Source of the DNA: an uncultured Oscillospiraceae bacterium | GTDB taxonomy: Bacteria; Bacillota; Clostridia; Oscillospirales; Oscillospiraceae | DNA length: 9,414 nt | Direction of reading: 5' to 3' | Assembly (NCBI GenBank): GCA_910584285.1 | Contig: CAJTYK010000061.1 | Span: forward strand, 1-9,414 | Shown here: piece by piece, positions 5,696 to 9,414 of the stretch | How the letters are laid out: each line of letters opens with the position of its first letter | Position numbering within the stretch: position 1 is the first letter of the stretch | Notes under the pieces: model-generated | Told to the model about the DNA's origin: nothing | Seen by the model: the letters and a program-made list of their open reading frames with translations, nothing else | Database searches by the model: none | Translations under genes and position numbers: made by a program

Positions 5696-7873
5696 TCACA
5701 CCGCTTGCAGGTAGAGCTGGAGCGATTGGTAGTCGCCGGTAGGCATGGGCAGAGGCCACCCCGCCGCCATGAGCACATCGCCCCGCCGGGTTTCCCTGCC
5801 GTTCACCTGGTAGAGTGCCTTGGGATCCAGCCCCTTCAGGCGCAGCGCGCGGAAGGGACTGGCGGCCCGATTAGGGCCGTACACCAGGGACACCAGCGCC
5901 TCCCGGCGGTCAGGGGACACCTGCTCCCAGGCGGTGAAGGGGCCGGAAAGATCGGTCAGGCGGTAATAGTCCCCCCGCTGGATCAGCTCGTAGTGCTCCT
6001 TGAAAAAGGCGGTCTGCTCCTGGATCAACCGCTTTTCCGCCTGGGTGGCCGCGCTCAGATCCATCTCGTAGCCGAAGGTTCCGGACATGGCCACCACCCC
6101 CCGGGTTTCCAGCGGGGTGGCGCGCCCGGTCTGGGCGTTGGGCACGGCGGAGACGTGGGCCCCCATAGAGGACACCGGGTAGCAGAAGGAGGTGCCATAT
6201 TGGATCCCCAGGCGGTCGATGGCGTCGGTGTTGTCGCTGCACCAGATCTGGGGGGTGTAGTACAGCATACCCAGGTCAAACCGCCCGCCGCCGCCGGCGC
6301 AGCCCTCGATCAGCATATGGGGATAGTCCTGCCGCATCCGCTCCAGAATGTCGTATACGCCCAGCACATACCGGTGGAACACCTCGCCCTGTCGCCCCGC
6401 CGGCAGGGCGGCGGAGTATACGTCGGTGAGACTTCGGTTCATGTCCCACTTCACATAGGAGATATCGGCGCTGTCCAGCACAGCCTTGATGGCATGGTAG
6501 ACGTGGTTGCGGATCTCCTCCCGGGAGAAGTCCAGCACCAGCTGGCTCCGGCTACGGGTTCGGGGCCGCCCCGGGATACCCAGAGCCCAGTCCGGGTGGG
6601 CGCGGTAGAGCTCGCTGTCCTCGTTCACCATCTCCGGCTCGATCCAGATGCCCAGGGACATCCCCAGCTCCTTCAGTCGGGACGCCAGAGCGTTCAGCCC
6701 GCCAGGGAGCTTGCGCTCGTTCACAAACCAATCCCCCAGGCCGCTGGTGTCGTCGTCCCGTTTGCCAAACCAGCCGTCGTCCACGACGAATAGCTCGATA
6801 CCCAGGGGGGCGGCGGCCCGGGCGATGCCGAGCAGCTTCTCTTGGGTAAAATGGGCCTCGGTGGCCTCCCAATGGTTGACCAGCACCGGGGGTTGCTGTC
6901 CCTGAAGGGGATCGTGGATCAGGTTCTCCCGGACGGCCCGGTGGAGCTGACGGCTCATCTGCCCGAACCCGTTGGGGGAGCACATCAGCGCCGCCTCCGG
7001 CGCGGTGAAGGACGCTCCCGGCTCCAGCGTCCAGCAGAAATGCCAGGGGTTGATCCCCAGGGTTAGACGGTTATGTTCCAGCTGGGTGCGCTCCGCCGCG
7101 GCCAGAAAGTTCCCGCTGTAGACCAGTGCCGCCCCATAGCACAGGCTGTGATCCTCCCCGGCGTCCCGGTGGCAGAGCATGACGAAGGGGTTGTGGTGGT
7201 GGCTGGACATTCCCCGGACGCTCTCCACACTCTGGACGCCGGGGCGCAGGTGGGTGCGGTTGAGGCCGCGCTCCAAGGTGTGGCAGCCGTCAAAGGTGAT
7301 GAAATCAAAGTCCTCGCCCTGGAAATCCAGGCACAGGGAGGCACACCGGCGCAGCTTCACGGCTTGCGTCCCCCGGTTCACCACCCGGACGCAGCGTGTG
7401 ATGAGGTCATAGTTCTCCAAGACCCCGTAGTACAGCTCCACCGACACTTGGGCGGCGGCGTCCTCCAGAAACACCACCAGCGTCTCCCACTCGTCCCCGC
7501 CCCAGAAGGCGGGCAGGCCCTCCAGGGCGTACTTGCCCGGCCGACGCTCATGACCCGCATAGCGCAGATCGGCCGCGAGGCTGCCGTCCGGGCGCTCAAA
7601 CTCAATGGAGGACAGCCGAAAGTCCCCCACGCCGCAGGTGGAATACTCCTGGGGCAGGGTGTCCAGGGAGTAGGTGCGATCCTCACCCGCCTGGCTGGGG
7701 TTGGGCGAGAAGCCCCGGTCGGCGTACTGGATCAAGTAGGACAGGTCGTCGCTGCCGATCCGGGGACCGTAGTAGGTGTGGAGCAGGACGTTGTAGTTGT
7801 CCGCCTTCATCTGGTAGGTGGTGTTCCGGGTGTGCAGGGTAAAGACCCGGCTACCGCGGTCAAGTTCAATCAC
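5696..7873 (-). CDS. Alpha-galactosidase, glycoside hydrolase family 36
   Basis: Hydrolyses terminal alpha-1,6-linked galactose from melibiose, raffinose, stachyose and similar sugars by a retaining mechanism. 725 residues, typical of bacterial tetrameric GH36 enzymes (AgaN, RafA or Aga type), with no signal peptide, so cytoplasmic. The N-terminal beta-supersandwich covers about 1-320. The (beta/alpha)8 barrel covers about 330-620 with FVVDDGWFG (362-370), GIWIEPEMVN (408-417), YVKWDMNRS (473-481; Asp477 the expected nucleophile) and WCSDNTDAIDR (544-554; Asp547 the expected acid/base). EGCAGGGGRFD (523-533) is the glycine-rich substrate loop. A C-terminal beta domain follows. All catalytic residues are intact. 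The start is a GTG at 7873 behind a run of seven Gs; the N-terminus IELDRGSRVFTLHT aligns with the family start, and the next in-frame ATG (codon 22) would remove it. It has its own promoter, downstream of the ABC-permease terminator, and a cre-like box. Galactosidase specificity is well supported; the exact natural substrate is inferred. Confidence 0.96.
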   Translation of the reverse strand: MIELDRGSRVFTLHTRNTTYQMKADNYNVLLHTYYGPRIGSDDLSYLIQYADRGFSPNPSQAGEDRTYSLDTLPQEYSTCGVGDFRLSSIEFERPDGSLAADLRYAGHERRPGKYALEGLPAFWGGDEWETLVVFLEDAAAQVSVELYYGVLENYDLITRCVRVVNRGTQAVKLRRCASLCLDFQGEDFDFITFDGCHTLERGLNRTHLRPGVQSVESVRGMSSHHHNPFVMLCHRDAGEDHSLCYGAALVYSGNFLAAAERTQLEHNRLTLGINPWHFCWTLEPGASFTAPEAALMCSPNGFGQMSRQLHRAVRENLIHDPLQGQQPPVLVNHWEATEAHFTQEKLLGIARAAAPLGIELFVVDDGWFGKRDDDTSGLGDWFVNERKLPGGLNALASRLKELGMSLGIWIEPEMVNEDSELYRAHPDWALGIPGRPRTRSRSQLVLDFSREEIRNHVYHAIKAVLDSADISYVKWDMNRSLTDVYSAALPAGRQGEVFHRYVLGVYDILERMRQDYPHMLIEGCAGGGGRFDLGMLYYTPQIWCSDNTDAIDRLGIQYGTSFCYPVSSMGAHVSAVPNAQTGRATPLETRGVVAMSGTFGYEMDLSAATQAEKRLIQEQTAFFKEHYELIQRGDYYRLTDLSGPFTAWEQVSPDRREALVSLVYGPNRAASPFRALRLKGLDPKALYQVNGRETRRGDVLMAAGWPLPMPTGDYQSLQLYLQAV

Positions 7874-7892
7874 AGGGATACCCCCCCATTCG

Positions 7893-7906
7893 TGTAATCG
7901 CGTTCA
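7893..7906 (-). promoter_or_regulatory. Near-consensus cre box for CcpA
   Basis: TGAACGCGATTACA on the minus strand matches the catabolite-responsive element TGWAANCGNTNWCA at every fixed position but one (C for A at position 5). It overlaps the last base of the -10 box and the predicted start point near 7899, a placement where CcpA typically represses. This fits glucose repression of alpha-galactosidase. Confidence 0.6.
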
Positions 7907-7934
7907 TTTTACTGCGATTTTCGCTCTGAGGCAA
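7906..7934 (-). promoter_or_regulatory. Alpha-galactosidase promoter
   Basis: TTGCCT (7934-7929) and TAAAAT (7911-7906) lie 17 bases apart on the minus strand, matching the sigma-A consensus at 4/6 and 5/6 positions. The predicted start near 7899 gives a leader of about 26 bases before the GTG. It sits just downstream of the terminator for the ABC-permease transcript. Confidence 0.6.
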
Positions 7935-7939
7935 GAGCG
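7922..7939 (-). promoter_or_regulatory. Palindrome across the -35 box, possible operator
   Basis: CGCTCT-TGCCTC-AGAGCG is a perfect 6-bp inverted repeat enclosing the -35 hexamer of the alpha-galactosidase promoter. A regulator bound here would exclude RNA polymerase. It is not followed by a T-run on either strand, so termination is unlikely. No regulator gene is in the window, so the protein that might bind is unknown. Confidence 0.4.
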
Positions 7940-7964
7940 CACTTCGCACAAATCTATCCCCCGC

Positions 7965-8010
7965 AAAAAAGGAGCGGCCCCGGTATCTTGACGTATGCCG
8001 GAGCCGCTCC
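7965..8010 (-). terminator. Intrinsic terminator of the ABC-permease transcript
   Basis: On the minus strand GGAGCGGC pairs with GCCGCTCC, and an inner CCGG/CCGG pair extends the stem around a 14-base loop. Six Ts follow directly (7970-7965). It lies 21 bases after the MalG-like stop and upstream of the alpha-galactosidase promoter, separating the two transcripts. Confidence 0.88.
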
Positions 8011-8031
8011 AGAGGACCGCATAGCGCGGGG

Positions 8032-8871
8032 TTATTTGCCGCCGGTAGAGGCGATGCCCTCCACAAACTGCTTCTGGAAGATGAGGTACAGGATCACCAT
8101 GGGCAGCATGGCCAGCAGGGAACCCGCCATCAGCACGGGGAAGTTGGTGGAGAACTGTCCCCGCAGGGTGGCAAGGCCGGAGGACAGGGTCATCATGTTC
8201 AGGTCGGAGTTGACCACCAGGGGCCACATCAGGTCGCTGTAGGCGAACACGGCGGTGAAGATGGTCAGGGCGGCCACCGAGGTGCCGGTGAGGGGGAACA
8301 TCACCTTATAGAAGGTCTGCCACTGGTTGCAGCCGTCCAGATAGGCGGCCTCGCCGATCTCCTTGGGGATGCCCATATAGGTCTGCCGCAGGAAGAACAC
8401 GCCGAAGGCGCTGACGATGCCGGGGAACACCAGGGCGAAGATGGTGTTGGCCAGCCCCATCTTGGCCACCATCTGGTACTGGGGGATGATGAAGATCTGG
8501 CTGGGCAGGGACATCTGCACCAGCACGATGCCGAACAGCAGCTTCTTGCCCCGGAACTCCAGCATGGCGAAGGCATAGCCTGCCATGGAGCTGAAGGCTA
8601 CGGCGCAGATCACCCGGAACAGGATCATCAGGCCGGTGTTGAGATACAGCTTGAGGAAGGGGAGGCTGGTGGTGGCTTCCACAAAGTTCTTCCACTGGAG
8701 CCCCTCCTGGGGGAAGATGACGGGCGGTACGGCGTTGCTCTCGCCCACAGTTTTCAGGCTGGTCAAGATCATCCAGACAAAGGGGAACACCATGATCAGG
8801 GACGAGATGATCAGAACTGCGTAGACAAGGACGGTCATCCGCTTCCGGGCGTTCGCTGAACTTTTTTTCAT
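8032..8871 (-). CDS. Carbohydrate ABC transporter permease, MalG/UgpE type
   Basis: One of two membrane subunits of a binding-protein-dependent sugar importer of the CUT1 family. 279 residues, the usual length. Six membrane segments are visible near 15-36, 78-100, 111-129, 141-162, 198-219 and 247-266. The EAA loop that docks the ATPase is at 174-194: EAAYLDG, then a gap to F-P-L, the family pattern. The N-terminus MKKSSANARKR is basic and cytoplasmic. The ATG at 8871 follows AAGGAGG at seven bases. The stop of the partner permease lies only 12 bases upstream, so the two are cotranscribed and perhaps translationally coupled. The strong terminator follows the stop. Neighbouring alpha-galactosidase suggests an alpha-galactoside substrate (compare the Raf and Msm systems), but permease sequence alone does not set specificity, and the solute-binding protein and ATPase are not in the window. 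Confidence 0.94.
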   Translation of the reverse strand: MKKSSANARKRMTVLVYAVLIISSLIMVFPFVWMILTSLKTVGESNAVPPVIFPQEGLQWKNFVEATTSLPFLKLYLNTGLMILFRVICAVAFSSMAGYAFAMLEFRGKKLLFGIVLVQMSLPSQIFIIPQYQMVAKMGLANTIFALVFPGIVSAFGVFFLRQTYMGIPKEIGEAAYLDGCNQWQTFYKVMFPLTGTSVAALTIFTAVFAYSDLMWPLVVNSDLNMMTLSSGLATLRGQFSTNFPVLMAGSLLAMLPMVILYLIFQKQFVEGIASTGGK

Positions 8872-8883
8872 TGGGCTCCCTCC

Positions 8884-9414
8884 TTAAACGTCGTAATTGA
8901 CCCACTTCTTTTGGCCGTAGAACTGAATGAGGGTAACCAGGCCAATGAGCAGGACGGTCCACAGCACAATGGCGGAGCCGTAGCCGCGCTCCCCCGCCAC
9001 GAAGGAGGAGCGGTAGAACAGGTACATCAGGCTCTGCACGCTGGTGACGGCGGGGTTGGTCTCCTCCACCATCATGTAGATCAGGTCGTACACCTTGACG
9101 GAGGACATCAGACGCATGATCATCACCACAAACAGGGTGGGGGACACCATGGGCAGGGTAATGGTGAAGAACTGCCGGATCTTGCCCGCGCCGTCGATGC
9201 TGTTGGCCTCGTAAAGGGTCTTGGGGATGTTCTGGAGGCCCGCCAGCAGCAGCACCGCGTCATAGCCGATATTGCTCCAGATGGCCACGATGGCGCAGGA
9301 GATCATGACGAAGTTGGGGTCGGTGATCCAGCCGATCTTGGTGCCCAGGAGCTGGTTGAGGATGCCGTACTCGCCGTTGAAGATGAAGCGCCACACCATG
9401 GTGACGGCGGCGGG
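8884..9414 (-). CDS. Carbohydrate ABC transporter permease, MalF/UgpA type (5' end outside window)
   Basis: C-terminal 176 residues of the partner permease. The reading frame runs uninterrupted to the window edge (PAAVT before the first visible Met at 9399), so that Met is internal and roughly 110-130 N-terminal residues are missing compared with the family's usual 290-310. The motif VWRFIFNGEYGILNQLLG is typical of MalF/UgpA-like subunits (usual form W...FN...GLLN). The EAA loop reads YEANSIDGAG, then FTITLPM. Hydrophobic segments follow around the ends of this fragment. It forms the heterodimeric channel with the MalG-like protein, whose gene begins 12 bases after this stop. A sugar-binding lipoprotein gene is expected further upstream but cannot be seen. 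Confidence 0.92.
   Translation of the reverse strand, partial: PAAVTMVWRFIFNGEYGILNQLLGTKIGWITDPNFVMISCAIVAIWSNIGYDAVLLLAGLQNIPKTLYEANSIDGAGKIRQFFTITLPMVSPTLFVVMIMRLMSSVKVYDLIYMMVEETNPAVTSVQSLMYLFYRSSFVAGERGYGSAIVLWTVLLIGLVTLIQFYGQKKWVNYDV

Noticed and set aside
5690..6793. 367-codon open frame on the plus strand, antisense to alpha-galactosidase
   Set aside because: Same GC-rich shadow effect. It is antisense to an intact GH36 gene with all catalytic motifs and has no recognisable protein features.

Overview
The window is GC-rich DNA (above 60% by eye) with strong purine-rich ribosome sites, an S-layer-homology (SLH) surface protein and a clostridial-style phosphofructokinase. Together these suggest a high-GC Clostridia genome, most like gut Oscillospiraceae (Flavonifractor, Oscillibacter or Intestinimonas-like). 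That placement is inference from style and gene content, not from a marker gene.

Layout: five protein-coding genes on the minus strand and one on the plus strand. (1) Positions 1-529, minus: 5' part of a 6-phosphofructokinase gene, cut by the window edge. (2) 587-2869, minus: complete polyphosphate kinase (Ppk1), 57 bases upstream of pfkA and so probably cotranscribed with it. (3) 2870-3191: divergent control region with a candidate ppk promoter, a tandem 12-base repeat resembling a Pho-type operator, hairpin-plus-T-run structures reading on the minus strand, and an extended -10 promoter candidate for the surface gene. (4) 3192-5372, plus: secreted, cysteine-rich protein with three degenerate SLH repeats. 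(5) 5373-5695: convergent spacer with no credible gene but a perfect 21-bp inverted repeat. (6) 5696-7873, minus: GH36 alpha-galactosidase, with its own promoter and a near-consensus CcpA cre box. (7) 7965-8010: strong intrinsic terminator. (8) 8032-8871 and 8884-9414, minus: two carbohydrate ABC-transporter permeases, MalG-like and then MalF-like (truncated at the window edge).

The right part reads as a sugar-use locus. The ABC permeases probably import an oligosaccharide, plausibly an alpha-galactoside such as raffinose, melibiose or stachyose, and the cytoplasmic alpha-galactosidase releases galactose from it. The transporter transcript ends at the terminator and the hydrolase has its own, probably catabolite-repressed, promoter. 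The left part pairs phosphate/energy storage (Ppk1) with glycolysis (PfkA).

I see no CRISPR array, transposon, tRNA/rRNA, phage gene or defence system, and no clearly new multi-gene system. The most interesting items are the long perfect hairpin between the convergent genes, the control region upstream of ppk, the proline-rich tail of Ppk1, the cysteine-rich SLH protein, and the operator layout at the alpha-galactosidase promoter.
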